Assembly (NCBI GenBank): GCA_001414345.1
Contig: LLCB01000189.1
Span: forward strand, 54,921-118,920
Source of the DNA: Hymenoscyphus infarciens
Lineage: Eukaryota > Ascomycota > Leotiomycetes > Helotiales > Helotiaceae
DNA length: 64,000 nucleotides
Direction: 5' to 3'
A program made the translations under genes and the position numbers. Shown in pieces: positions 12,418-23,388 of this stretch (the stretch's first letter is position 1; the number at the start of each line of letters is the position of its first letter). The notes under the pieces were generated by a model. It saw only the letters and a program-made list of their open reading frames with translations, was not told the DNA's origin and searched no databases.

Positions 12418-13376
12418 ATGTTTGAGGTTCCGGATGCTAAGCGGTGAGTTGTTTCTTTCCTGCGCGCGGGTGGAAGAGGGCGGTGGGCGGGAGAAGATGA
12501 TGGCTGAGGAGGGTGGGGCACCTTAATGGATGGTTTGCTAATGTTACCATATCCAGCGTTCGAAGGAGCGATCTCTATTCGCACTCGCGATCACCCTCGA
12601 GGTCGTCCTCGCCTGAAAATGTGGAGGATGAAGCAGCCCTGAGAGAGCGGGGAAGAATCGCAAACGAGAGGTTCGCGGAATTATTTGGGGGCGTGGAATT
12701 CATGACTGAGAATGCGACTACAAAGAAACAATCACCAATCGACACAAATGCCGACATTGAAAGCGACGGGGAGGGAGAGGATGGAGAGAGGGAATTTGAG
12801 TTCCGCCTCTTTTCCACGGGGGATAAATCGATGGTTGAGGAGGGGAAAACTACACAAAAAATCATCCTCGTGGATGAAGAAGGGGAGGAACTGGGTGAAG
12901 GCGCGTTCATAGGAAAAGGGAGGGGTGAAGGATATTACTTCTGGGATGCAAACTCCATATCAGGCGGTAAAGAAGGGCTCCAAAGGGCAGCAATTAGTGG
13001 GGATGATATCTTAAAGCTCGCCGCAACGAGGAATTGGGGACTAGAAGTTCCATGGCGAGTTACGGTTCTGAAGAGTCTTGGGAAGAACAGAAAAGGGAAG
13101 GAGGTGCTGGTTAGTGGGGAGGAAGAGAAGGCAGGGAAGAAGAAACCCGGGAAGAAGAGACGGATCGTTTTGAGGAAACGGCAGAGGGCTCTTGAAGAGG
13201 TGAGAGAGAAGAAGAGGGTTGAGGAAGAGAGGAAGGAGGAAGGGGAGAAAGAAAAGAGGACTAGGAGAAATAGGGAGAAGAAGGTTAAGAGAAGGTTGAA
13301 GGAGAAGGCTGCGAAAGCTGATGCTGGGGAGACCAAGGTTGGTCAGAAGGATGGGGAGATGAAGGTTTCTGATTGA
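12418..13376 (+). CDS. DUF2011-type fungal conserved protein
   Basis: Exons 12418-12443 and 12557-13376 give 281 aa. The first exon holds only 26 coding bases; splicing a 113-nt intron (GTGAGT...CCAG) gives the N-terminus MFEVPDAKRVRRSDLY. That start is typical of an ascomycete family of unknown function that I recall as DUF2011. The middle carries a conserved segment near residues 110-180 with the residues GEGYYFWD and VPWRVTVLK. The C-terminal third is a highly charged Lys/Arg/Glu run with many basic clusters, suggesting a nuclear or nucleolar location. That location is inference and the function is unknown. The upstream frame closes at a stop shortly before the ATG, which fixes the start. 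Confidence 0.78.
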
Positions 13377-14103
13377 TCTGTGATTCTATTGAGAAATTCA
13401 TTTCATAAAAAATATGGAATTAAGCTAGACATGGTGCATATTTACAAAAAGTGGTAAGCGATCACTTTACTATTTTTGGTTTTGTTTGCGATACTTCCTT
13501 ACTGCTTTAATTTCTTGTGGTGGGGGGTTTTAACTTGATTGTTCTTTAGGGGCAAGGGAAGCTTCTTACTGGCTCAGTATCTTTGGGTTATGTCAGTTGT
13601 TTGGCTACAACGACTCTGAATATCGAAATAAATGAGTCGAGCTAACTTGTTGCTAGACTCATTTTTTCTGGAAGATGTCTTCGTGTGAAGGCAGTTACAG
13701 ATTCTCAACCATTACATTCTACCTGACCGTATATGGAAATGAACGCTCACATATAGGTGTTCGCTAATCAATTCACTAGCACCAGTGTCTGGAGCTCTGC
13801 CAGCCAATCAATCTCGCTTAAAACATTTGACCTTCTGAAGAAAGAGAAGTCCATATCGGGGTGTTTACCTCCGGTTTCCCTCCGATTTAGTTCGTAGTTC
13901 CAGAAGGCTATCATTGGAAGGCTACGCGTTGATTGAACGCCAAACGTTCCCACCACAGCCTCCTCCCCAGATTCACGACCTAGATTCACGACCTGTACCA
14001 ACAACACTCCAACCACTTGTACCAACAACAGTAGCTTTTCTTTGATCTCAGTCTTTCTAAGTCATTTTTGCTCACTTGTTACATCTGCGCGTCGCTTATC
14101 ACA
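13377..14103. other. Intergenic, nothing recognised
   Basis: About 730 bp between two plus-strand genes. It contains short AT-rich tracts and no plausible gene or repeat. Confidence 0.5.
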
Positions 14104-15805
14104 ATGAGTTGCGTTACGATGGACCGCTCCATGAGCACCACCGGTCGGGACAGCATAGAGGTAGGTTCTTGCCAATCTGTCGCATTGGATCTCAAGCTTT
14201 TAAAGTATATCAATATTTAAATAACAGAAGGCTAACTATTTGCAGGGTAGTGACGCCTTTCGAAGTACATTTGGCCAGACGCCCAGTGTCGCAATCCTCA
14301 AGCAACAGCGCCGGTTCCAGGTCCTAATCCAGGAGTTCGCAGAGCACCTCAAAACCCTATTCCACTTCAACCTTGGCGCTGGTCTGGAGACAACTCGTGT
14401 CGGTATTACTCCCACTGGATTCCTCGGTATCTACGTCGAAGCTCCGGAGGTCATTGGCGGATTTGAGCCATGGATGGAACTCCCAGTACGCCACGAATCT
14501 AGGCAGCTTCTCGATCCTTACCACGCTGTTTTGAGACTTATGTCTCCCGATACGGAAATTTCAATTGGCCTCGAGAAGCTCGAGAAAGCCGCCGCCGAAA
14601 TCGTACAACGGGAAAAGGATGCTATACCAGAATCCCTCAAGGCACTAGATAAGGAATTCCGTCAGTGCGCCCGCGAAAATGAGGGGTTCATAGATAAGTA
14701 CGACGCCGCAGACGTTCTCCGGAACGGAAACTGTGACCCAATTCTAGACTTGTATTGGGCTTTCCATGGAGAGAATCTGCACAAGCTAACGAACGAGGGG
14801 CTTCGTTGGCTCTATCAATTCCAGCATTCCGATACCCTCAAAGAAATAGAACCCTGCGATGCTTGCAAGCATTTCCTCCGGGAAAGCGGATACGTCGAAG
14901 GCGAGGAGCTTTCAACGTCTCAAAGAAACCTACAGTCTCTGGCTGAACAATGTCAGATGGAGAAAAAGGAATACCACGTATCTGTGGGACACATCCTGGA
15001 AGAGGTGCTTTTCAAAGTCAGATCAGATGGGATCGGCAAGGTGAAGGAATTGGAAATGAAGCTCAGGGAATCGGAAAGCAAGCGTTTGAAAGGAGAGGCG
15101 AAACTTGCGAAAGTCGCAGCCTTCAAGGACGATATGGCTATCACGATTCGGGAAGGAAAGGAGGAGAAAACCAAGCGTCTAAAGGCCGAGGCGGAAATCG
15201 AGAAAGTCACAGCCTCCAAGAACCGGCTTGAGGTCGAGGTCAAGGAGCGGAAGGAGGAAAAGCAAGCCACGAAACTCAAGCACGAAGCCGAGGTCCTCTC
15301 TTATACCACCACCATCGATGAGCTAAAGCGCAGCCTCAAACTCGCTGAGAAGGAGGTATCAGACCAGAAGAAAGCCCACGAAACACAGATCTCGACCATC
15401 GGCAAGAATTTTGACAAGATGAAGGAGCTGGGCAAGAAACACAAGGAAGAAGCCAAGGTTGCGAGCCTGAATTACGCCCATTCGGAGGAAAAGGCGACCA
15501 AACTTGAGACCAAATCCCAATCTGCCGAAGAGGAAAATGCCAAACTACGCAGAGAACTTGAGTTGGCAAGGGAGGAGAATAAGAAACTTCTCTCGCAAAG
15601 AAGCAATCCGCGAGTTGAGGCGGATCTCCGCCAAAAGGCGGTCAGAGAGGCTATTGTCCAGAAAGATGACGAGTTGGAGGCTGAGAGGAGGGAGAATGAG
15701 CGCTTGCGGGATATGGTACAGGCCCAGGATGAGAGGGCGCGGGAGATGTATTCTGAAAGAGTTGAGTTATTGACAAGGCTGAAGTCTTATGAGAGTGCCA
15801 ATTGA
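14104..15805 (+). CDS. Coiled-coil protein of unknown function
   Basis: Exons 14104-14160 and 14246-15805 give 538 aa. The 85-nt intron (GTAGGT...TGCAG) is in phase 0. Residues 20-250 form a mixed alpha/beta region with no domain I recognise; it includes a CDACKHF segment. From about residue 275 to the end the sequence is almost pure charged helix (Lys/Glu/Arg/Ala) with heptad-like spacing, a long coiled coil. Within it a unit of about 36 residues recurs, recognisable by KRLKGEAKLAKV, KRLKAEAEIEKV and TKLKHEAEV, which suggests internal duplication. No signal peptide or membrane segment is present. Homo-oligomerisation or a scaffold role is plausible but inferred. Confidence 0.72.
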
Positions 15806-17242
15806 GTAATTTAGTAGAAGATGAAATGAGAACTGAGTGTATGGCATCTACATTTAAGTTGAAGAACTTCTCGTGAGAGCTAACAAAGTCTCTAATTTTG
15901 ACAAGGAAAATAATTGTGGTTTTTATATATGCGTAAATATGTTGATCTAATTATATTAGACTATATGCCTTAAATAACTATAAGAACCAAGTAAAGTAGT
16001 TATTCGGAGGAATTCGAGTTAGAACACCAGCAAACGTAACTCAGCTCTAAGATTTCAACTTTTTAAATCTGTTTGTATAAGTCTTTCCCAAAGTAGTACC
16101 ATAGACGAAAGTCATTTTCAAAATTAACTCAAGTACGAGACTTGTTCTAGTAACTTCATTGGAATGCTTCCAGTTGTTAAACATATTCGCAGAATATCAT
16201 TAATAGTAATGCTTTAAGCTAATCCCAAAACTCAAGTGAGTTTAAGTTTAGTAAGTTCTTTCAGTAACTTCGTTTAAAAAACGAATATTTCTTAGTTATT
16301 TAGGGAAGTTTATTTAGGTGAAATATTATTAGATAATATAAACTTATAACAACGCTAAAGTTTTAGAAAGAACTAGAGTAAGTTACTTTTGTAGAAGATC
16401 AATCCTCTACCTTAGTGGCATAATAAAATCAGTTCAATAATATTCAAATAAAACAAGTGAAAAAGAAGGAATAATTAGTTGAGTAAGTTACTTTGAAAAT
16501 ATAAAATCTTCTTCACTTTTGAAATAATAATACTAACTAAAGAAAATACAGATAAAGAACTCTAATTCATTCTTTACTTAATACTCGTTCTTTACTTAAT
16601 ACTCGTTTTAATTGTTTATAAAAGAAATTGTTTTAATGTCTCCTGAGGTGAAAATTGAATTCTACCAAGAGATATAAGATAAATAAGCTTCCTGACCATT
16701 ATAACTTAGTTCAAACTGTCTCATTTCATTTTGTTATAGTGAATAAAGAAAAGAAGTTAGATCTATAACTTTTAACTGAACTCCCGAACTTATAAGTAAG
16801 AACTCTCTTTCTTCGCATTCTGTCTTATATCTGCTGAAAAATGATTTGAAGTCTATCGCTTATTTTGTCTCTCTAATTCTGCTGTCTCTAGAAGAAGGTC
16901 AACTTTGTACTCATTCGTAGAGGTCTTGGAGACAGCGGGTGGCATCTGGTTCCATCGGCATATATACGCGACCTCGAGTGTGAACGTACCAAGGGGCTCA
17001 CTTTCTTAACTCCTGCTTAGAGTTCAGGTTGTACAGAATCAAGAAGCGTGCGGTAACGACCCTAATGAGCTTTGAGATCTCACGTAAAATAGGGGCTCCG
17101 AAGTTCATGATATACCTTTACTCTACCCGGTAACTCCTGTGTAATTTTTTAAAAAGTTAAAAGCCTTCTAGATTATAGGTCTGGAACTTCCATGGAATTC
17201 CAGATGTCAACCTCTGCCTTAGACGGCTTCAAGGGGAGGTCT
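15806..17242. other. AT-rich intergenic DNA, no gene
   Basis: The interval is AT-rich but still has CA and TG steps, so RIP has not saturated it. A 20-bp tandem duplication (TTCTTTACTTAATACTCG core) lies near 16568-16607. I see no coding signal. Confidence 0.45.
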
Positions 17243-17246
17243 GGAA

Positions 17247-17683
17247 CACCAGGGGGTGTCACTACTCTGTACGCACAGGCCAAAATGACCTGAAAACACA
17301 CCAAAAGTCTCTAACTTCTCCTACTAATTATAGAGTAACCCTTTTATGAATTTATTTCAAACTAAGTATAGATGTTTAATTAAGTTGATACTTAAAGCTC
17401 CTCAGATTTTTTCTATAATAAAGTAATATATAGTACATATTAAATAAATCTCTTAGAGGATTTGTTAGTAAAATAATAATCTTTAATACTATAGGCGTAG
17501 AGCAAGAGTTATAACTAAAAGCTTAGTTAGAAATGTATTTATCTTATAAAATTCTACGTCTTTTATTATTATTACGATATAGTATACTATATGTTTCAAG
17601 TTATAAAGCTGTAAAGAGGGTGACTTTTGGTGTGTTTTCGTTGATTTTGGCCTATGCGTATAGAGTAGTGACACCCCCTGGTG
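17247..17683. mobile_element. MITE-like element with about 62-bp terminal inverted repeats
   Basis: The ends at 17247-17309 and 17622-17683 are inverted copies of each other over about 62 bp with a few mismatches, starting CACCAGGGGGTGTCACTACT. The element is 437 bp long with an AT-rich core and no coding capacity. GGAA flanks it directly on both sides (17243-17246 and 17684-17687), fitting a 4-bp target-site duplication. The mismatches between arms are mainly transitions. It is a non-autonomous DNA transposon; its superfamily is not clear. Confidence 0.75.
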
Positions 17684-17687
17684 GGAA

Positions 17688-19190
17688 GATGAGATGAGAG
17701 CCCACGAAATTTCCCACTCAGCGAAAGTATCTAACTGATGAATTAGAAATGCAACGAAGCAGAAGTGAACATACAAGGAGTTATGACGGTACAGACGAAT
17801 TCCTAGATGCTAAAATGCAAGATGAGGCCAAAGAGAGCAATTACAACCAAAACGATAATTACAAGTCTTAACAAAACGTAGTACTTGGTGAGTCATCTTT
17901 GCGAAAAGGATGTTTTACGGACACTTTACAGTCCACCAATGGTACGATTGAGAGCAATGACTATACTTCCCGACTATAAGTTGAACCTCATATATGTCGC
18001 GCATTTGTTGACTTGCCTATGGGTGGCGGCGGGACATCCTTCTGAGTTCATTCCTGTGCCCGGGGGATTTGGAAAGTTGCAATTTCTATAATTTGATGTA
18101 AGACCGTCTCAAGAATTTTGAAAGAGAATTTTAAGATAAGCGCCTAGGAAATTCTGTCACTAGACATTTAGACTTCTTCAATTCTGGTTGTTCGAATTGG
18201 GGGTTTTCCCCGCTCGTCAAATTGATAGGTAGTATATGTTTGCTTTCTATCAACAAACGGCATGTCAGTTATCGAAGTTTTCTCAGGACCAAAACTGTGG
18301 CGCATTTCGGTCTAACCCAAAACTCCTCAGTGTTGTGGAAACCGAGTCTCTGAATTAAGATTCGACTATATCCATGATGTTAATTGTACACAGATTTTGG
18401 AGGAACGAAAAAGCAGTCATAAACGACAGCGCTTGGATAACGATACAACTACAAAAATGACTTGCAAAATACTGCTTTTATTTTACTGTTTGAAAATCTC
18501 TAAGATTCACCATATATTTATATTTAGCGCTTTCAGCCTCAAGTGTTGACAGGGAGTCGGGGGCTCGCTTAAACACCATAAAGCTAGGTGCTGCTGGTAA
18601 GTGAACTCTACGAAATGCATCTCTACTAGAGCTAAGGAACTTAAATACCGCATTTAGAACAATTCTGATTCTGCTGACCATATTATTTGGTGGTGTCGAA
18701 GCCCGCGTAATCAAGAAGGTGATGACACGCTCCCTGTCACGTCTCGGATCCGAGGGCCGACGAGGACTTTCTGAAACCTCAACCTCACTTCAACCATGCG
18801 GTGATCAAAATAACCATCGCATGTGCACGTCAATCGTGTCAGAGTGTTCGGATGAAAGCAGTATTATCTAGGAAAATCTTGTTATACCAGCGTCTCATCC
18901 ATATTTTCAATTGACTACCACGGTTGAGATGGGCATTTCGTCGCATCACGTTGGACGATCGTTGGCAGTAATCTCCGCCCTCGCAAGGACATTTTGGCAT
19001 AAGTATAACTGCTTTTCCAGCTGGGTAATGTTTTTTCTTTCTTCTTCAAGCATCACTTTACTTCCGTAGCCCAACATTTCCATTCTTTAAAACATTCTTT
19101 AACAAGTTCTGCGAACTTATTCCATTCTCTCTCACACTTTTACCACCTTACACTGCCAGCCGGTCTTTACTATTTTAATACTTTTTCAAA
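17688..19190. other. Intergenic, upstream of the secreted-protein gene
   Basis: No supported gene. Short open frames at 17885-18091 and 18478-18714 (minus) lack domains. The last 200 bp are pyrimidine-rich and probably the promoter and 5' UTR of the gene at 19191. Confidence 0.4.
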
Positions 19191-19645
19191 ATGTATACTC
19201 CATCTATTATCCTCCTCCTCGCCGCCTCTTTGGCAACCGCTTCCAGCATCCCATTCGAAGCACGCGCAGCCGCCAACGCAACTGCTGGTGCCGCTGCGAC
19301 TGGTGGAGCAGATTTCGGTACCTGCAATCCATCGATGGACTTCCAACTCGGACGAGCTGGACGAAAGGCGACTGAAGGGACCTTCTTGCCTACCGACCCA
19401 GTTGTTGCTCAGGGACAACAGGATGCTTTGAACCCAAACATCATCACCAACCGAATTTGCGACCAACTTACAAACGTATGCGCCGCCAACCAAGCCGCAA
19501 AGGACCTTTGTCTCACAGCTAAGGCAACTGTTGCTTCTTTGGGTAAGAAATTCTTAATCTCACCCTCCCTGGCAACACTGACCCCATAACAGGAACTAAG
19601 GACGCCACCACCGCCACCGCGTTCAACTCTGCGCTCGGATTCTAA
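19191..19645 (+). CDS. Small secreted conserved fungal protein (4 Cys)
   Basis: Exons 19191-19542 and 19593-19645 give 134 aa. The 50-nt intron (GTAAGA...ACAG) removes a premature continuation and restores the ending ATAFNSALGF. Residues 1-19 form a signal peptide with a MYTPSIILLLAAS core. The mature part has an Ala-rich linker, then a conserved block with CNPSMDF, QQDALNPNIITNRICD and cysteines at 45, 90, 97 and 107, enough for two disulfides. I recall similar abundant secreted proteins across Pezizomycotina annotated only as hypothetical. Secretion is well supported. The role (cell wall, surface or interaction) is unknown. Confidence 0.85.
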
Positions 19646-20772
19646 ATTATGTTGTGTATTTGAGGAGAGGATATCAAGCGAGGGAAGAGGAATTGTTGGA
19701 GCTGCTGGGAAAGCTTTGTTGTATAGAATAAACGAGACATGTCTTACGAACTGCGGAATGCTCTCAAGGAGTCATTAGTGGGATAGGGTATCATTGCCGT
19801 CGAAGAATACTAGAGGGCTCTATAGTATTCATGTAGCAACTCAGCTGTTGTTGAACATTCGAAATCAACTTTTTGCGTTCCATTCTCCTCACTTGTTGGT
19901 TATTGAGATCTTGGAAGAACACCAAGGAAAGGTCAAAATCCGGAGAAAGAATTTAGCGCGTTAAGCAAAGTAAGAGGCAAAGTTTGGGTCGCGGAAAAGT
20001 GCTGTGATTCTGAGGGTATTGTGCCCTAGGTCTAAATTGAAGTTGTTCCTTCTTTAACTGGGCCTGCTCCCTCGACTACTGGCAAGTAGGTCGCTCCTTC
20101 CCCTTGATTGAGGTCGACTCGACCTAGACCTCGTCCTAGAGTGAGCAGAGAAGGCACAACCCCAGGTATAAACCCCCTTCCCTCCAGATGCAAAAACGAG
20201 GAATCGAGCTGGGGCGAGTTTTTCACCTTGCCCTACCCCCTTTAGCCAACAAGTGACCAATTTTGCCAACGAGGGAAACGATGTAAACTACAATCGATAT
20301 TCCATGTTCCCCCGTTTGTAGGACTGCGGATTTGTTATATATATATATGTATTAAAAAGCAGGGAGAGTGTACTTAGAAAAAGGAAAAGAAATGTGCTCT
20401 GAGACCATTACAGGAAAATACGAAAAAAGTCTAGAAGTTCTCCTCTAATGTTGATTATTATTTCCACCAAGTGTCGTATCTCTTTATTTGCTGGTTGATG
20501 TGTATTGCCTGGTCTTGTAGCTCGGCAAAATCGTCCGCCTATTGTCGAGGGACGGGAGGTACCTCCGTAGTTCTGGACCCACCAAAACACCAACAAGGTA
20601 ACAAACTAGCTCCAAAGTTTGTTGTCTTCAACCACAACTCAAGTTGGAAAACGGCACGGGCCCAGCTGATTGAAGCTATTCAATAACTCTCCATCTATTA
20701 TTGAGCTCGATTTATCGTTTAAATTGCCGCCGACCTCTCCCTCAAGCTTCGTTGCTTTAGAATCGCGCCACG
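19646..20772. other. Intergenic, nothing recognised
   Basis: 3' region of the secreted-protein gene and promoter of the next. It contains an (AT)n run near 20335-20349. No plausible gene. Confidence 0.45.
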
Positions 20773-21568
20773 ATGGCTTCCTCTGCCGAATTCTCCATTA
20801 TGGATGTAATCGACACGACAACTATCGTCTCCCTCATCGCAGTCCTTGTGATTCTCACCTCCGCATACATCGTTTCCCTCTACGCGTTGACACCATCAAC
20901 CGCCCCGCGTTTCCGCATCCTCTTCATCTGGCACGCCTTTGATTTCCTTATCCATACTATTTTCGAAGGATCCTACCTCTACAATTGTTTCTTCACATCC
21001 AAGCCCTTCGATTCTGCGATCCACCATCCAGCATCAATCACGAACTTCCTGGGACAAAGCGATAGACTACATGGAGCTGCATACGGGGACAATTGGGCGT
21101 CGAAGTTATGGATGGTCTATGCCCAAGCGGACAAACGATGGGCGGGTGCAGATCTCACGGTGATCAGCCTAGAACTCTTGACCGTCCTGGTAGCGGGGCC
21201 ACTTGCTGCCTGGATTTGTTATGGGATTGCGAAGAGGGATTGGCGTGTTAGTTTCTGGATGATTGTTCTGGCTACTGGGGAGATCTACGGAGGTTCGTTT
21301 CTCTCACGATGTTGGCTGATTTGCATTGGCTGACAGAACATACACAGGTTTCATGACCTTTGCCCCGGAATGGCTTACGATGAACCAAAATCTCGACGGA
21401 AGCAACTTTATGTTTTTGTGGGTATATCTGGTGTTCTTCAACATGCTCTGGGTCTTTTTGCCTCTTTACGCAATGTGGGTTGCATACAAAGATATCCAGA
21501 ACGCGTGCATGGTACGCTACGGTGTCATTTCAGCCGCCCAGGAGAAGCACAAGCAAAAGAAAAGGTAG
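20773..21568 (+). CDS. EBP-like (EXPERA domain) sterol delta8-delta7 isomerase
   Basis: Exons 20773-21292 and 21348-21568 give 246 aa, with a 55-nt intron whose acceptor is CACAG. The EBP family shifts the sterol B-ring double bond in the ER membrane and shares the EXPERA fold. Visible signatures are four or five hydrophobic segments, H61 and E65 in HTIFEGSYLY, E134 and T137 in LELLT, the segment LWMVYAQADKRWAGAD, and after the splice GGFMTFAPEWLT and SNFMFLWVYLVFFNMLWVF. The H...E and E...T spacings match the catalytic pairs known in human EBP. The C-terminus is lysine-rich (KHKQKKR), a possible ER-retention signal. Many filamentous fungi also keep an unrelated ERG2-type isomerase, so this may be a secondary enzyme. 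Confidence 0.83.
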
Positions 21569-22103
21569 GAGATACACAGCTGGACAACGTATCGATCCAT
21601 ACATCCAAAGATTATTGATATTTGGGGGCGAATATGAGAGGCAAAAGGTGGAAATCCTTGGAAAAGATATGTCGGAATATACTTGTGATTCATGCCTCGA
21701 CCACCGCAGTCAATTGAAAGATCATGAGCTGTGAGACTGGAATCTTTTCACAATACTTCCACCTATCATGGAAGGATCGCGAACCAACTTGGACACCAGC
21801 ATCTCTGCAACTTTCATGCCGTACATCAGCGGCGTGGGGATCCATCTCGGATTATATTGCTCTGGGTATACCATCCTTCGTGGTGACATCACAGAATACG
21901 GCAAAGTCAGCAGGTATTTGGCAAATTTGTCACCCGTTAAAGATCGACTGTTATCAATAGTTGACATGCCATAGTTCGTTGGAATTCCTTTGTGGCTCAA
22001 TGCATTGATACCTGGCCCTCTGCCCTGTCCCGAATTTTTCAAATCTCCAAACCGCTACCGGTTGCCATTTCCCACTCAATAGGAGGACTATTCCAAAAGC
22101 TTG

Positions 22104-22201
22104 GTACTTCGTCCCAGGCGTAACAGTCCATAGCGGGACCCAGCAAAGCAGGGTTTATTGAGGAGGCCCCGTTATGGACTGTTACGCCTGGGACGAAGTA
22201 C
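22104..22201. repeat. 98-bp near-perfect hairpin (foldback)
   Basis: Arms of 29 bp at 22104-22132 and 22173-22201 are exact inverted copies beginning GTACTTCGTCCCAGGCG. About 40 bp lies between them, in which the inverted match continues imperfectly. It could be a minimal MITE or foldback element. No target-site duplication is obvious. Confidence 0.7.
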
Positions 22202-22230
22202 AATGCGATGGAGGCGGCTTCACCACTCGT

Positions 22231-22278
22231 AGTCCCAAATCAGAGGTATCCGGAAATAGCGTTACCTCTATTGGGACT
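22231..22278. repeat. Short inverted repeat
   Basis: AGTCCCAAATCAGAGGTA at 22231-22248 pairs with TACCTCTATTGGGACT at 22263-22278, with a two-base indel. It lies 30 bp from the larger hairpin. Confidence 0.45.
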
Positions 22279-23008
22279 TTCGTAGCATGACATTGGGCTT
22301 CTTTTGTCCTCTTCCGATGATATTCACCGTTTACCCCACGTTCTTTTTATGCTGCTGTACTGTACATCAAAAATATCTCCTGATGATCACATCAAGACAG
22401 TTGGCGCGTCTTTCTGCTTTGGAACGAAGAAAAAAGCATCAAGTGTATCATGGTTTCCTACTTTGGTGGAGGCCAAGCAAGCCATTTCTTTTTCGAGAAC
22501 CTTCTTCTTAGTCATAAACTTATCGTATATTTTCCTCACTTTCTTCCTCGTCTTCAATCACCGAGCTTCCCGTTGTATACGACTAATCACCTCTCGGGTC
22601 GATTCCAGACTCATTGGCAATTGTGGTGGTGGAAGGATGTGATTTAATGCATTAATTGCCTCAGGTATGCCGGGGGAATTGTAAGTAAGCACATCTCTGA
22701 GGCTCACTACGGTCTGATCGTCCATGAAAGTTCGACTGTCACTACTTCAAATACAGGGTGCGGCGCAAGTATTTCACGTGGGGGACCATTTTTCTACCGT
22801 TGAGAGAGATAGTGAGCTATGAGTCGAGGTCGATATAAGCATATTGACTTTCAACCTAATACTAGCGGGATATATTAACGCAAATTGATCACGTTGCTTA
22901 GCAAGAAGTCCGCATCGACCAATGTTCACGATGATTGTCGTTGCGCCGTAGAATCCGATAGGTCATGGGCTTGAAAAGTTTCAAGGGAGAAGATACTCTC
23001 TCAAGGTA

Positions 23009-23097
23009 CTATCCCCCCCCCTAAATACATTGTATGCGCACGGTCGTTTTAGTGTGGCAAGTGTCTGTGCGCATACTGTAATTAGGGGGGGGGATAG
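23009..23097. mobile_element. MITE family A, inserted in the left end of family B
   Basis: An 89-bp element flanked by TA on both sides (23007-23008 and 23098-23099). Its terminal inverted repeats start CTATCCCCCCCCCTAA and end TTAGGGGGGGGGATAG. The inner core TGTATGCGCACGG is shared with the elements at 37141 and 40054. It lies inside the left terminal repeat of the family B copy. Confidence 0.82.
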
Positions 23098-23269
23098 TAC
23101 CGAGTATATGTAAAGTGGGTCAGTGGAGACTGGGGGAGGCTGTGTAAAGTCCTGGTAATGTCAGGATATTTAGCCAATAGAAGCTTCTTGATCATTCTAT
23201 TTTTTGACTCTGCTTATTGGCTCAGCGCTTTGACATTACACAGGACCCGCAAAGTGGAGATTACATATA

Positions 23270-23388
23270 CTCTTCCCCCCCCCCTAAACTTATTAGCTCG
23301 GCGCTTTGATCTTGCACTGACATCAGTAGCAAAGCTGCGCTGCCCCTGCCAGCTGATCCACTTTTACATTTTATTAGAGGGGGGAGAG
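23270..23388. mobile_element. MITE family C, inserted in the right end of family B
   Basis: A 119-bp element flanked by TA (23268-23269 and 23389-23390), with terminal repeats CTCTTCCCCCCCCCTAA and TTAGAGGGGGGAGAG. Removing it restores ACATATACTTAAG, exactly the right-end sequence of the intact family B copy. Confidence 0.82.

Noticed and set aside
12090..12584. 164-codon minus-strand frame over the DUF2011 start
   Set aside because: It is Ser/Pro-rich antisense of an acidic plus-strand stretch and overlaps the first exon and intron of a better-supported gene.
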